From WGAL01 sp964570865 (lineage in GTDB: Bacteria; Bacteroidota; Ignavibacteria; Ignavibacteriales; Melioribacteraceae), in assembly GCA_964570865.1 (NCBI GenBank), contig CAZMZM010000030.1, forward strand, positions 1-27,484: 27,484 bases of DNA, read 5' to 3'. The notes under the pieces are model-generated. The model searched no databases, was not told the DNA's origin, and worked only from the letters and a program-made list of their open reading frames with translations. Both the position numbers and the translations under genes were made by a program. The number at the start of each line of letters is the position of its first letter. Position 1 is the first letter of the stretch. Shown piece after piece: positions 9,050-17,792 of this stretch.

Positions 9050-9625
9050 ATGTCTGAAGAAACACGTATCGTTGACACCACCGCAAATCCTGCACCATTA
9101 GGCTTAATGGGATTCGGGATGACAACAGTTTTGCTTAATCTTCACAATGCCGGTATTTTTGGCTTGGGAACAATGATCTTAGCCATGGGCATTTTTTATG
9201 GTGGTCTTGCACAAATTTTTGCCGGATGGATGGAATGGAAAAAAGGAAACACATTCGGCACAACAGCATTTACATCTTATGGTCTTTTCTGGGAATCACT
9301 TGTGTTCTTACTTCTGATGAAATCATTAAAATGGTGGGCAGGTCCTGAAGAAGGAGCAATGGTAGCGTATTTGTTTATGTGGGGGCTATTTACTTTCGCC
9401 CTTTGGATTGCAACTTTAAAACACAATAAGGCTCTCCAAATTGTATTCCTTACTCTGTGGATTTTGTTCTTCTTATTAGCAATAAAAGATGCTACCGGGA
9501 GTGCATTAGTTGGAACAATTGCCGGATGGGAAGGAATATTCTGTGGTTTCTCTGCTATTTATCTGGCTTTGGCTCAGGTAATTAACGAAACTTATGGTAA
9601 GACAGTATTACCTATTGGTGAATAA
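9050..9625 (+). CDS. satP: Acetate/succinate transporter, SatP (GPR1/FUN34/YaaH) family
   Basis: Six-segment inner-membrane protein of 191 residues that imports acetate with protons in characterised family members. The family signature NPAPLGLMGFGM follows a short polar N-terminus (residues 12-23), then the characteristic MILAMGIFYGGLAQIFAGWMEW region and further hydrophobic helices. The length equals that of typical bacterial members (about 188 residues). A GGAGG at 9040-9044 precedes the ATG. It lies 32 nt upstream of acs on the same strand, which strongly supports acetate as the substrate and co-transcription. Succinate uptake, known for E. coli SatP, is also possible. Confidence 0.92.
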   Translation: MSEETRIVDTTANPAPLGLMGFGMTTVLLNLHNAGIFGLGTMILAMGIFYGGLAQIFAGWMEWKKGNTFGTTAFTSYGLFWESLVFLLLMKSLKWWAGPEEGAMVAYLFMWGLFTFALWIATLKHNKALQIVFLTLWILFFLLAIKDATGSALVGTIAGWEGIFCGFSAIYLALAQVINETYGKTVLPIGE

Positions 9626-9657
9626 ACTATTTTTTGAACTGTTAAAGAGGAGTTACA

Positions 9658-11700
9658 ATGGACGAAAACGAAAACAAACAAAATGAGAATGAAGATGTAG
9701 TTTCCGAAGCGCAGATTGCAGTGCATTGGAAAGAAGAGGAATATTTTGATCCTCATCCGAATTTCATTGCACAAGCAAATCTAACCGACGAAAATATTCT
9801 GGAAAAATTCGGCGAAGAAAACTTTCCGGGATGCTACAAAGAATATGCTGATATGCTTGACTGGTACGAATACTGGCATACTACACTTGACACTTCAAAC
9901 CCGCCTTTCTTCAAATGGTTTGTAGGGGGTAAATTAAATGCTTCGTATAACTGTATTGACAGGCATCTCCCCAAATATAAAAATAAAACTGCATTACACT
10001 TTGTTCCCGAACCCGAGGATGAACCTATTGTTCATATGACTTTTCAAGAACTTTACGTAAAAGTAAATGAATTTGCAGCATTATTAAAATCTTACGGTTT
10101 AAAACGCGGCGACACTGTTACTCTGCATATGCCTATGATTGCGGAACTTCCTATTACTATGCTGGCTTGTGCAAGAATCGGTGTAATCCATTCACAAGTA
10201 TTCTCCGGTTTTTCGGGAAAAGCTGCGGCAGAAAGAATTATTGACGCTAAGAGTAAAATCTTAATTACAGCGGATTCTTACTACCGTGCAGGTAATTTGA
10301 TTGACCACAAAGAGAAAGCAGATATTGCATGTGATTTGGCTGAAAAAGAAGGTCAACATGTTGAACATGTATTAATTTGGGAAAGATACCCCGGTAAATA
10401 CTCAGCAGAAACTCCTTTGGTTGAAGGACGCGATGTTTTAGTAAATGATAAAATTAAAGAATTCTATCATCAGGAAGTTGAACCTGAAAAGATGAACGCT
10501 GAAGAAACATTGTTCTTGATGTACACATCCGGAACTACCGGAAAACCGAAAGGCGCTCAACATTCAATCGGCGGTTATATGGCTTACGTAACCGGTACTT
10601 CAAAATACATTCAAGATATTCATCCTGAAGATGTATATTGGTGTATGGCTGACATCGGCTGGATTACCGGTCACTCCTACATAGTTTACGGACCTCTTGC
10701 TTTAGCGGCATCATCCGTAATTTTTGAAGGTGTTCCGACTCATCCCGATGCAGGAAGACCTTGGCGCGTTGCTGAAGAATTGGATGTAAATATTTTCCAT
10801 ACTTCTCCGACCGCTATCCGCGCTTTACGTAGAATTGGGCCAAACGAACCTTCAAAATATAAATTCCATTTCAAACATATGACAACTGTTGGTGAACCTA
10901 TTGAGCCTAATGTATGGCGTTGGTATTATAATGAAGTCGGTAAAAAAGAAGCTGTTATTGTTGATACTTGGTGGCAGACTGAAACAGGCGGTTTCTTGGC
11001 TTCTACGATTCCCGCTATTCACAAAATGAAACCTGGTAGTGCAGGACCTGGCGTACCGGGAATTTATCCTGAAATTCTTGATGAAAACGGTAAACCTCTT
11101 CCACGCGGAAGTAACAAAGCAGGTAATATTGTAATTCGTAACCCGTGGCCTGGCAGAATGCTTACCATTTGGGGTGACGATGAAAGATTCAAGAATCAAT
11201 ATTATACTCGTTATAATACCGATCCGGACAGTAAAGATTGGCATGATTGGCCATATTTTGCCGGTGACGGCGCTGTAGAAGCTCCGGACGGCTATTTCCG
11301 TATTCTTGGCCGTATTGATGACGTTATTAACGTTGCTGGTCACAGACTTGGCACTAAAGAGCTTGAATCAGCCGCATTAATGGTTGACGAAGTTGGCGAA
11401 GCAGCTGTTGTTCCCGTTCCGGACCCGATTAAGGGTGTAAAACCGCATGTATTTGTATCGTTAAAACCAGGCGTTACACCATCAAAAGAATTGGAGCAGA
11501 AAGTAACCGATACTCTTGCTTCGGAAATTGGTCCAATTGCTAAACCGGGAAGAGTATGGATTGTGCCTGATATGCCGAAAACACGTTCAGGAAAAATCAT
11601 GAGAAGAGTTCTTGCGGCTATTGCGGACAATAAAGATCCGGGAGATATTACTACCTTAGCTAATCCTCAAGTAGTACAAGAAATCAAAGATATGGCATAA
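9658..11700 (+). CDS. acs: Acetyl-CoA synthetase (AMP-forming)
   Basis: Activates acetate to acetyl-CoA through acetyl-AMP; 680 residues, slightly longer than the usual 650 because of an acidic N-terminal extension (DENENKQNENED). Features in order: the Acs N-terminal domain, the AMP-binding P-loop YTSGTTGKPKG from residue 289, WWQTETGG in the adenylation core, and the C-terminal A10 motif KTRSGKIMRR with Lys646. That lysine is the catalytic residue reversibly acetylated in Acs enzymes. An AGAGGAG ribosome site precedes the ATG. It is operonic with satP and ends at a strong intrinsic terminator. The downstream acetyltransferase, CBS-ACT and deacetylase genes suggest post-translational control through Lys646. 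Confidence 0.97.
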   Translation: MDENENKQNENEDVVSEAQIAVHWKEEEYFDPHPNFIAQANLTDENILEKFGEENFPGCYKEYADMLDWYEYWHTTLDTSNPPFFKWFVGGKLNASYNCIDRHLPKYKNKTALHFVPEPEDEPIVHMTFQELYVKVNEFAALLKSYGLKRGDTVTLHMPMIAELPITMLACARIGVIHSQVFSGFSGKAAAERIIDAKSKILITADSYYRAGNLIDHKEKADIACDLAEKEGQHVEHVLIWERYPGKYSAETPLVEGRDVLVNDKIKEFYHQEVEPEKMNAEETLFLMYTSGTTGKPKGAQHSIGGYMAYVTGTSKYIQDIHPEDVYWCMADIGWITGHSYIVYGPLALAASSVIFEGVPTHPDAGRPWRVAEELDVNIFHTSPTAIRALRRIGPNEPSKYKFHFKHMTTVGEPIEPNVWRWYYNEVGKKEAVIVDTWWQTETGGFLASTIPAIHKMKPGSAGPGVPGIYPEILDENGKPLPRGSNKAGNIVIRNPWPGRMLTIWGDDERFKNQYYTRYNTDPDSKDWHDWPYFAGDGAVEAPDGYFRILGRIDDVINVAGHRLGTKELESAALMVDEVGEAAVVPVPDPIKGVKPHVFVSLKPGVTPSKELEQKVTDTLASEIGPIAKPGRVWIVPDMPKTRSGKIMRRVLAAIADNKDPGDITTLANPQVVQEIKDMA

Positions 11701-11716
11701 AGTCATAATTTATCCT

Positions 11717-11750
11717 AAGAGGTTTCGGAAACGAAACCTCTTTTTTTTTT
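11717..11750 (+). terminator. Intrinsic terminator of satP-acs
   Basis: Perfect 10-bp stem AGAGGTTTCG / CGAAACCTCT with a GAAA tetraloop, extended by one A:T pair and followed by a run of ten T. It starts 17 nt after the acs stop and separates satP-acs from the acetyltransferase/acu genes. Confidence 0.95.
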
Positions 11751-11795
11751 AATCAATATTTTTATTAAATTTGACTTAACAAAATGAGTCTCTAA

Positions 11796-14201
11796 ATGTT
11801 TCGAATTATTCCCGAAGGCAAAGATTTTAACGAACACGTTTTATTAAAAAACGGTCAGGGTGTTTTATTCAGACCTTTTAACGAATCCGATTTCCCTATT
11901 ATTGAGAGTTTCATGAGCAATATTTCGAGAGAAAATCTTCGAATGAGATTTATGGCCTCAATGTCGTACGTTCCTAAAAATTTAATTGAAAATATGTGCC
12001 GTGGAGATTTCAAAGATGCCGGCTGTTTAGTTGCAGTTATCGGAGAATCTGAAAACGAAAAAATAATCGGATTAGGTAATTACATTTCCACAGGAAATGG
12101 CAGAACAGCTGAAGTAGCCTTTATTGTAGATGATTCTTTTCAAGGACTCGGTGTCAGTTCCCTTTTACTTGAAAGATTAGCGGGACTTGCCGCTGCGAAC
12201 GGTTATGTAGAATTGGAAGCAGAAGTTCTTCCTGAAAATCAACCGATGCTTCATGTTTTTAAAAATTCCGGATTACAATCTCATCAAGTTTGGAGTTCCG
12301 ACACTGTTCATATCGAATTGCCGGTAAAAGGTGGAGCTGCCACTTGGCGTAGAGCCGAATTACTTGAGAGAATATCGGTAGCTAACTCGCTTCATCCGTT
12401 GCTTAGCCCTAAAGTAATTGCAGTAATCGGCGCTTCAAGAGATAACACATCTCTCGGGCACATGATTTTCAGAAACATTTTGCACAATAGATTTCAAGGA
12501 ACTGTTTACCCCGTAAACTATGAAGCAGATTCCGTAAATGGCGTTAAAGCTTATTCTGCAATTAAAGATATTCCCGAGAAAATAGACTTAGCCGTTATTT
12601 CCGTACCTGCAGAATCTGTGTTTGAAGTTGCGGAAAAATCAATAAAGCACGGCGCACAGGGTTTGCTTGTTGTCTCAGCCGGGTTTGCCGAAGCCGGTAC
12701 TGAAGGATTAGAAAGACAAAAAAGATTAGTTGAATTAGTACGTACTAATGGGGTACGATTATTAGGCCCGAGTTGTTTAGGTTTAATTAATACAGATCCC
12801 GAAATCAGACTGAATGCCAGTCTTGCCCCCGGTTTAGGAACATACGGCAATGCGGGATTCTTCTCACATTCGGCTGCATTAGGTTTAGTGATTTTAGAAT
12901 ATGCAATCTCAAAAGGGATCGGGTTTACTACATTTGTTTCCGCCGGAAATCGTGCCGATATTTCAGGCAACGATTTGCTACAATATTGGATGGAAGATTC
13001 CAACACAAAGATGGCAATCCTTTATCTGGAAACATTTGGCAACCCAAGAAAATATGTAAGAATTGCAAGGCGCATGTCTTATAAAAAACCTATTTTATGT
13101 GTAAAAAGTGCAAAGAGCAGCGCCGGAAGAAAAGCCGCCGAAGAAAAAAGCGGAGAATTATCCGGTGGCGTGAGACAAGTAGAAGCTTTATTTAGTCAGA
13201 CTGGGACGATACTGGCAGAAACTTTAGATGAACTTTTTGACATTGCTTTAGTAATTGGAAATCAACCGCTGCCGAGAGGAAACGGCGTTTCAATAATTGC
13301 AAATTCTGCCGGAATGGCAACTATCTTTGCCGATGCCAGCGAGGCTAACGGACTTGAACTTAAAGGTCCGGGATTTGTTAATTTGGGAGCTTTTACAAAC
13401 GCAGAAAATTATGAAGAAAAGGTTTATGAAGCTTTGATTAATGATGATGTTGATTCTCTTCTTGTCGGGTATGCCTGTGTTGGTGTTTGCAGCACAGAGC
13501 CTGTTGCTGAAGCAATAAAGAGAGGAGTTTGCGCCGCTGAAAAAGAAACAGGAATCTTAAAACCTGTTCTCTTATGTTTAATGGGAGAAACAGGAACAAT
13601 AAAATTAATTGCCGAAGATAATAAAACTCATAGAAAATTTCCCGCATTCAGATTTCCCGAAATAGCAGCACGCGCTTTAGGGAAAGTAGTAAAGTATGTT
13701 GAATTCAGAAATAAACCGCTAGGGAAAATTGCTTGGTACGATGATGTTGATGCAACCGAAGCAAGAAGGATTGTCCAATCGATACTTACGGAAAATCAGT
13801 CCGATTCCGAATTAATAAATATCGACTTTGATTCCGCTAATTCAATTTTCAAATTATTTAACATTAACTACTCGGATAATAATGATTTAAATACGCTTAA
13901 AATTAAAGTTAAATCCGATAAACTATTTGGACCTTTAATTCAGATATTAAAAGATGACGGTAAAAAAATCACACGGATTACACCGCTGACCGATAATGAC
14001 TTAAGTGTAATATTAACAGAACTTAAAATAGAAAATGCTAACGGCTTTACTGAATGTTTAGGGAAAATATCTCAAATGATTGAGGAAATTCCTTGGCTGT
14101 GGGAACTTGAGATTTCCGCCGCTTTGACAGATGAACCGATTATTAATGACAGATTCAAAATGGTCTTAAACTCAAAAGCCAAATCAAGACCGGATTATTA
14201 A
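11796..14201 (+). CDS. GNAT acetyltransferase fused to NDP-forming acyl-CoA synthetase-like module (Pat-like)
   Basis: Probable protein lysine acetyltransferase, 801 residues. Domains: an N-terminal GNAT fold (about 15-170) with the acetyl-CoA motif QGLGVSS at 116-122; a CoA-binding Rossmann domain (about 195-330, starting LSPKVIAVIGAS); succinyl-CoA-ligase-like domains (about 340-640) with SHSAALG at 357-363 in place of the usual SQSGALG, and QPLPRGNGVSIIANSAGM near 490. The tail from about 652 to 801 aligns by eye with the start and end of the ATP-grasp subunit, but its nucleotide-binding middle is missing. Ligase activity is therefore unlikely, and CoA or acetyl-CoA sensing is more probable. 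GNAT lies at the N-terminus, opposite to E. coli Pat/YfiQ. No clear ribosome site precedes the ATG, and the acs terminator lies just upstream. The context points to Acs as its target. Confidence 0.82.
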   Translation: MFRIIPEGKDFNEHVLLKNGQGVLFRPFNESDFPIIESFMSNISRENLRMRFMASMSYVPKNLIENMCRGDFKDAGCLVAVIGESENEKIIGLGNYISTGNGRTAEVAFIVDDSFQGLGVSSLLLERLAGLAAANGYVELEAEVLPENQPMLHVFKNSGLQSHQVWSSDTVHIELPVKGGAATWRRAELLERISVANSLHPLLSPKVIAVIGASRDNTSLGHMIFRNILHNRFQGTVYPVNYEADSVNGVKAYSAIKDIPEKIDLAVISVPAESVFEVAEKSIKHGAQGLLVVSAGFAEAGTEGLERQKRLVELVRTNGVRLLGPSCLGLINTDPEIRLNASLAPGLGTYGNAGFFSHSAALGLVILEYAISKGIGFTTFVSAGNRADISGNDLLQYWMEDSNTKMAILYLETFGNPRKYVRIARRMSYKKPILCVKSAKSSAGRKAAEEKSGELSGGVRQVEALFSQTGTILAETLDELFDIALVIGNQPLPRGNGVSIIANSAGMATIFADASEANGLELKGPGFVNLGAFTNAENYEEKVYEALINDDVDSLLVGYACVGVCSTEPVAEAIKRGVCAAEKETGILKPVLLCLMGETGTIKLIAEDNKTHRKFPAFRFPEIAARALGKVVKYVEFRNKPLGKIAWYDDVDATEARRIVQSILTENQSDSELINIDFDSANSIFKLFNINYSDNNDLNTLKIKVKSDKLFGPLIQILKDDGKKITRITPLTDNDLSVILTELKIENANGFTECLGKISQMIEEIPWLWELEISAALTDEPIINDRFKMVLNSKAKSRPDY

Positions 14202-14210
14202 GGAGGAACA

Positions 14211-14840
14211 ATGCTGGTAAATGAAATAATGCATCAAAATCCTTTTACTGTTCAGTCAACTTCAACACTTTGTAATGCCTACAAATTTATGAACGAAAAA
14301 CATATTAGGCATTTACCCGTTATGGAAGAAGAAACACTGGTCGGAATAATTACAGACAGAGATTTAAGACTTGCAACCAGCAGGCTGGCAACAGTACCGT
14401 TTGAACCAACTGCAATGGTTAAGGAAATTATGATTTCGCCGGTTGAAACAACATATCCGACTAATCCGGTGGAAGTTGCAACACAGCTAATGAGGGAAAA
14501 GAAAATCGGATGCCTTCCGGTAATGGAAAATGAAAAACTGGTTGGAATTGTTACTGCTGTTGATTTGTTGGACGCTCTTCTGCACCTTACCGGAGTTAAT
14601 CGTCCGTCCGGTCGATTGGAAGTAAGACTTGGAAATAAGCCGGGCGAGTTAGCAAGAATTTCAAATATTTTATCTCAAAGAAAAATTAACATTCTCTCCA
14701 TTCTAACTTATCCCGACAAGAACGATAAAGCCAGAATAGTTTTACGAATAAATACGATGGAAATTAATTCAATTGCATCTGAAATTTGCAGCGAAAATAT
14801 TGAAGTAATTTGGCCCCCTCATATATCATGTGCGAAATAA
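14211..14840 (+). CDS. acuB: AcuB-like CBS-pair plus ACT domain protein
   Basis: Cytoplasmic regulatory protein of 209 residues. Two CBS motifs (about 1-60, ending VGIITDRDLR; and 70-128, ending VGIVTAVDLL) form an adenine-nucleotide-binding Bateman module, followed by an ACT-like domain (about 137-205, beginning LEVRLGNKPGELARI). This is the domain order of Bacillus AcuB, encoded beside the acetyl-CoA synthetase acetyltransferase and deacetylase. A strong AAGGAGG ribosome site lies before the ATG, 9 nt after the acetyltransferase stop, and its end overlaps the next gene. A role in sensing AMP/ATP for the acetylation switch is inferred from domains and context; the biochemical role of AcuB is not well established. 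Confidence 0.87.
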   Translation: MLVNEIMHQNPFTVQSTSTLCNAYKFMNEKHIRHLPVMEEETLVGIITDRDLRLATSRLATVPFEPTAMVKEIMISPVETTYPTNPVEVATQLMREKKIGCLPVMENEKLVGIVTAVDLLDALLHLTGVNRPSGRLEVRLGNKPGELARISNILSQRKINILSILTYPDKNDKARIVLRINTMEINSIASEICSENIEVIWPPHISCAK

Positions 14841-15961
14841 TTTACTCCCCTAAATATTCTCTCTACAATCTAGGCGAAGGACATCCGTTTAGCCCTATTC
14901 GCAGTGAGATGGTTATTGATTTACTGACTCATTTCGATGTGATGAAAACTGCCATAGAACCGCAACCTGTAAATCCCGAAGAATTATTTTCAATTCACGA
15001 TAAAGAATATGTTGAAGTTGTCGAACTTGCAAGCAGCGGTAAAATAGCTGAAAACATTGGTAAATACGGACTTGACACACAAGATAATCCTATTATTAAA
15101 GATATGGCATTAGGCGCAAGATATATTTGCGGCGGCACAAAACTTGGTGCAAAACTTTTGATTGAAGGAAAAGCAAAAAAAGTATTACAGCTTGGAGGCG
15201 GTTTGCATCATGCACATAAAAATATGGCCGCCGGATTTTGCCTTTACAACGATTTAGCCCTATCGATAAAGGAGATGACAAATCACGGTTGGCATGTAGC
15301 TTATCTTGATTTGGATGTTCACCATGGCGATGGAGTTCAAGAAATATTCTACACCGATGAAAATGTTATGACAATTTCTCTTCACGAAACAGGTGAGTTC
15401 CTTTTCCCCGGTACGGGGTGGGTACATGAACTCGGTAGAGGTATGGGGAAATCATTAAAATTAAACTTACCTCTGCAGCCGTTTACCGAAGGCGATTCGT
15501 ATATGAGCGTTATTGAAAAAGCAGTTGTTCCTGCTCTATCATGGTTTCGTCCCGATGCAATTGTAGTTCAAGCAGGAGCCGATCCGCATTACAGCGATCC
15601 GTTAGCCGACTTAATGTTAACTACACAGGACTTTGAAAGAATTTACAGAAGAGTATTAGAAATAGCCGATAAATATGCAAAAGGAAACATCCTAATTACA
15701 TTTGGAGGTGGTTATTCTATAACTGCAACAACAAGGATTTGGACAATAATATACCACATTGTTAATGGATTAGAGATACCGGATAAATTACCTGAAGCTT
15801 GGAGAGAAAAATGGCGGGAATATTCCAAGGACCCAATCCCCCGATTTCTACATGATCTTCCTAATCCTTATGATGCCATTCCTCGCAAGCCGGAAATTGA
15901 CAGACAGAACAACGAGGTTATCAGACGCTTACTAGATGCTGTATCTACAGACTGGTGGTAA
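14828..15961 (+). CDS. acuC: AcuC-like zinc-dependent deacetylase (class I HDAC family)
   Basis: Predicted to remove acetyl groups from lysine, probably on Acs, as Bacillus AcuC does. 377 residues with a complete arginase/deacetylase fold: GGLHHAHKNMAAGFCLYND with the paired histidines near 127-128, zinc ligands Asp163 and His165 in LDLDVHHGDG, the third zinc ligand Asp252 in QAGADPH, and the catalytic Tyr296 in GGGYS. All catalytic residues are present. The sequence after GAD reads PHYSDPLADL rather than the common SLxGDPLG. I choose the ATG at 14828, overlapping acuB by 13 nt; a TTG at 14810 is the alternative. The overlap indicates translational coupling to acuB. Acetoin utilisation, the historical name, is not indicated by the context. 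Confidence 0.92.
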   Translation: MCEIIYSPKYSLYNLGEGHPFSPIRSEMVIDLLTHFDVMKTAIEPQPVNPEELFSIHDKEYVEVVELASSGKIAENIGKYGLDTQDNPIIKDMALGARYICGGTKLGAKLLIEGKAKKVLQLGGGLHHAHKNMAAGFCLYNDLALSIKEMTNHGWHVAYLDLDVHHGDGVQEIFYTDENVMTISLHETGEFLFPGTGWVHELGRGMGKSLKLNLPLQPFTEGDSYMSVIEKAVVPALSWFRPDAIVVQAGADPHYSDPLADLMLTTQDFERIYRRVLEIADKYAKGNILITFGGGYSITATTRIWTIIYHIVNGLEIPDKLPEAWREKWREYSKDPIPRFLHDLPNPYDAIPRKPEIDRQNNEVIRRLLDAVSTDWW

Positions 15962-16277
15962 GTTCAGCTTATCTCCGGAAAGATCAAAAATTTTTTCACT
16001 TTCCGCTTTTACAACTATATTCGATATGCTGCAATAACCTTGGATGTTATTTTCACCGCTTTCAAGAGACGGTTTGAATTGCTCATCCACTAACTACCCA
16101 TTAGGCTTGCCCCTATTTTAATAACTATCAACATTTCATATTGCGGGAGTAATCGGATTGTTATTTTCCTTCATGCTTAATCGTTGATTGAAGTCTTACG
16201 GAAATTTATTTCAACTCCGAATAGCACCAAGTATGACAATATCCATTAATGAATATTTGTTCAATAATAATTGATTC
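15962..16277. other. Convergent intergenic spacer, nothing recognised
   Basis: 316 nt between the ends of acuC (plus) and the small minus-strand gene. Only tiny open frames; no convincing hairpin with a T-tract, repeat or RNA gene. Confidence 0.6.
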
Positions 16278-16634
16278 TTATATTAACTTATCTCTAAACT
16301 CACGTAACTTTTTATCAACAATGTCAGAATAGAGAGTTTTTAAATATTCGTTGTAACCTTTTGGTTTTTCTTTGTTACTATATACTTCAGAGGATAAAGA
16401 TTTAGTTCGTTCTTCGTCGGAAAGTTTGTAAGATGTAAATTCAAAATAGATTGCTTCAACATCCTCGTCATTTGAATGTACTTCTTTTATTGAAGCTAAG
16501 CCTACATCATCAATTAATTTATTTTTTATAGTAATCGGCAAACTATTTAATCGTTCATCCTTATTAATCTTCAATAAAATTTTAGTAAATAAAAAATTAG
16601 CTTCGGAAGTATCCAAGGTGTTTCTTTTTCTCAT
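16278..16634 (-). CDS. Hypothetical protein, 118 residues
   Basis: Not recognised. Hydrophilic, charged protein without signal peptide, membrane segment or cysteines. It is lysine- and glutamate-rich and predicted mostly helical, with a lysine-rich end (VDKKLREFRDKLI). It starts 9 nt after the stop of the upstream permease gene on the same strand, with a GAGAG-type ribosome site at the expected distance, so it is probably translated from the permease transcript. It may be a partner of the permease or an unrelated passenger; the sequence does not decide. Confidence 0.6.
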   Translation of the reverse strand: MRKRNTLDTSEANFLFTKILLKINKDERLNSLPITIKNKLIDDVGLASIKEVHSNDEDVEAIYFEFTSYKLSDEERTKSLSSEVYSNKEKPKGYNEYLKTLYSDIVDKKLREFRDKLI

Positions 16635-16643
16635 AGCTTCTCT

Positions 16644-17675
16644 CTACATTAATAATAACAAGATTCCACCGATTGCTAAGCCCCACACAATGTTTATTAT
16701 CTTTAGTATTAACCACCCCTTTCTTGTAACAGCCAATAAGGGCAACGTTCCGTGTCCGTCTTGTACAATCGAACTTGTTAACAAAATCGGGAAAGGAATT
16801 ACTCCCGAAGCAAAGAGTGTTACAAAAACCAAATGGGGACCGGATTCGGGAATTATTCCGATTAGAGCTGCAATCAGCAACACATAAAACAGATTTGCCT
16901 GTACCCATGAATTGACATCAAAAAAAGTATTTAACAAAGCTACAATGAACAAAGCACCAAACGTCCATGCAAATATCCTAAGCAAATGTTTTTTTATTAC
17001 ATGTTTCCATAAATGTTCTTCGAGAAAATGGTCGGAAACAACAGCAACGATTATTATTGAGGTTATTGTCCCAATAATGAAAGTATATTTTATCCAATTT
17101 TTATCAAAATCACCAACTACTCTCAATAAAATCATCGCTAAAAAACTAATCAGCATGAACAAAAGTAATGCCCGTTCAAAACTAATTTCGCGTAGCTGTG
17201 AAAATATTAAATTAGCATCCAACGTTTTCGGCATTTCCGTTTCATGTACTTCAAAATCATGAACTTTTTTCGAAAGTAGATTTTGTTGATTATTATAAAA
17301 TTTATCGGTAGTGTATGCAGCGGCAATTCCAATAATAATAAGAACAACGGTTAGAACTGTTGCTTCAAAAGGGAACATCGAAAACATTACGAAAGCCTCA
17401 TCACCGCTTGTAGCAACCATTGTACCGACAAGCGCTCCAAACGAAACAACACCATGTGCATAAAGAGAAACAACCGTGTAAGCACCCAAACATCCCGGGG
17501 TTGCACCAAGCAAAACCCCTAACAGATATTGGCCAAGCCGAGATTCCTTAAGTTTGTTCTCCCATTCCCCATGGGTTTGAACATTGATAAACTCAATCAA
17601 TAACATCATTATCATTACGAATGACGTTATTATTAAAGCTTGTTTTAGTAATCCGATTATTTGTACACTATCCAT
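16644..17675 (-). CDS. ArsP_2-type permease, putative manganese/metal(loid) transporter
   Basis: Polytopic inner-membrane protein of 343 residues with about ten hydrophobic segments. It has two similar halves: GATPGCLGAYTVVSLYAHG followed by a conserved ATSGDEAFVMF, and the later IIPESGPHLVFVTLFASG followed by SSIVQDGHGTLPLLA. The halves are separated by a charged cytoplasmic linker. This internal duplication with conserved polar residues in helices matches the family annotated as putative manganese transporter / arsenic efflux (PF11449 type). Cargo and direction are not established by sequence. The ATG at 17675 is used; a TTG two codons earlier is possible, and neither has a good ribosome site. 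A hairpin separates it from the upstream cupin gene, so it may have its own promoter. Confidence 0.75.
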   Translation of the reverse strand: MDSVQIIGLLKQALIITSFVMIMMLLIEFINVQTHGEWENKLKESRLGQYLLGVLLGATPGCLGAYTVVSLYAHGVVSFGALVGTMVATSGDEAFVMFSMFPFEATVLTVVLIIIGIAAAYTTDKFYNNQQNLLSKKVHDFEVHETEMPKTLDANLIFSQLREISFERALLLFMLISFLAMILLRVVGDFDKNWIKYTFIIGTITSIIIVAVVSDHFLEEHLWKHVIKKHLLRIFAWTFGALFIVALLNTFFDVNSWVQANLFYVLLIAALIGIIPESGPHLVFVTLFASGVIPFPILLTSSIVQDGHGTLPLLAVTRKGWLILKIINIVWGLAIGGILLLLM

Positions 17676-17712
17676 ATTCAATTAAGATTGTAAATTTAAA
17701 TAATGTGATGTT

Positions 17713-17730
17713 AACCCTTTAGAAAAGGTT
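17713..17730. promoter_or_regulatory. Imperfect dyad upstream of the permease, weak operator candidate
   Basis: AACCCTTTAGAAAAGGTT is an 18-bp inverted repeat with a single mismatched pair, 38 nt before the permease ATG in a 117-nt spacer. It could be a regulator site or a chance feature. Confidence 0.25.
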
Positions 17731-17759
17731 CAATAAAAAGAAAGAATTTCAGTAAAGTA

Positions 17760-17785
17760 GTGGGAAGATTTATTTATCTTCCCAC
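17760..17785 (-). terminator. Hairpin downstream of the cupin gene, probable terminator
   Basis: Perfect 10-bp stem GTGGGAAGAT / ATCTTCCCAC with a 6-nt loop, beginning 7 nt after the cupin stop on the minus strand. The minus-strand sequence that follows is only moderately T-rich (TACTTTACTG, then TTCTTTCTTTTT), so termination may be partial and the permease could be reached by readthrough. Confidence 0.6.
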
Positions 17786-17792
17786 GAAATAA

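Noticed and set aside
10852..11343. 163-codon minus-strand frame inside acs
   Set aside because: Shadow of a strongly conserved gene; the antisense translation has no coherent motif or ribosome site.
17676..17792. Possible manganese riboswitch (yybP-ykoY) before the permease
   Set aside because: The 117-nt spacer contains a cupin terminator-like hairpin and a small dyad but none of the conserved loop features of that riboswitch.
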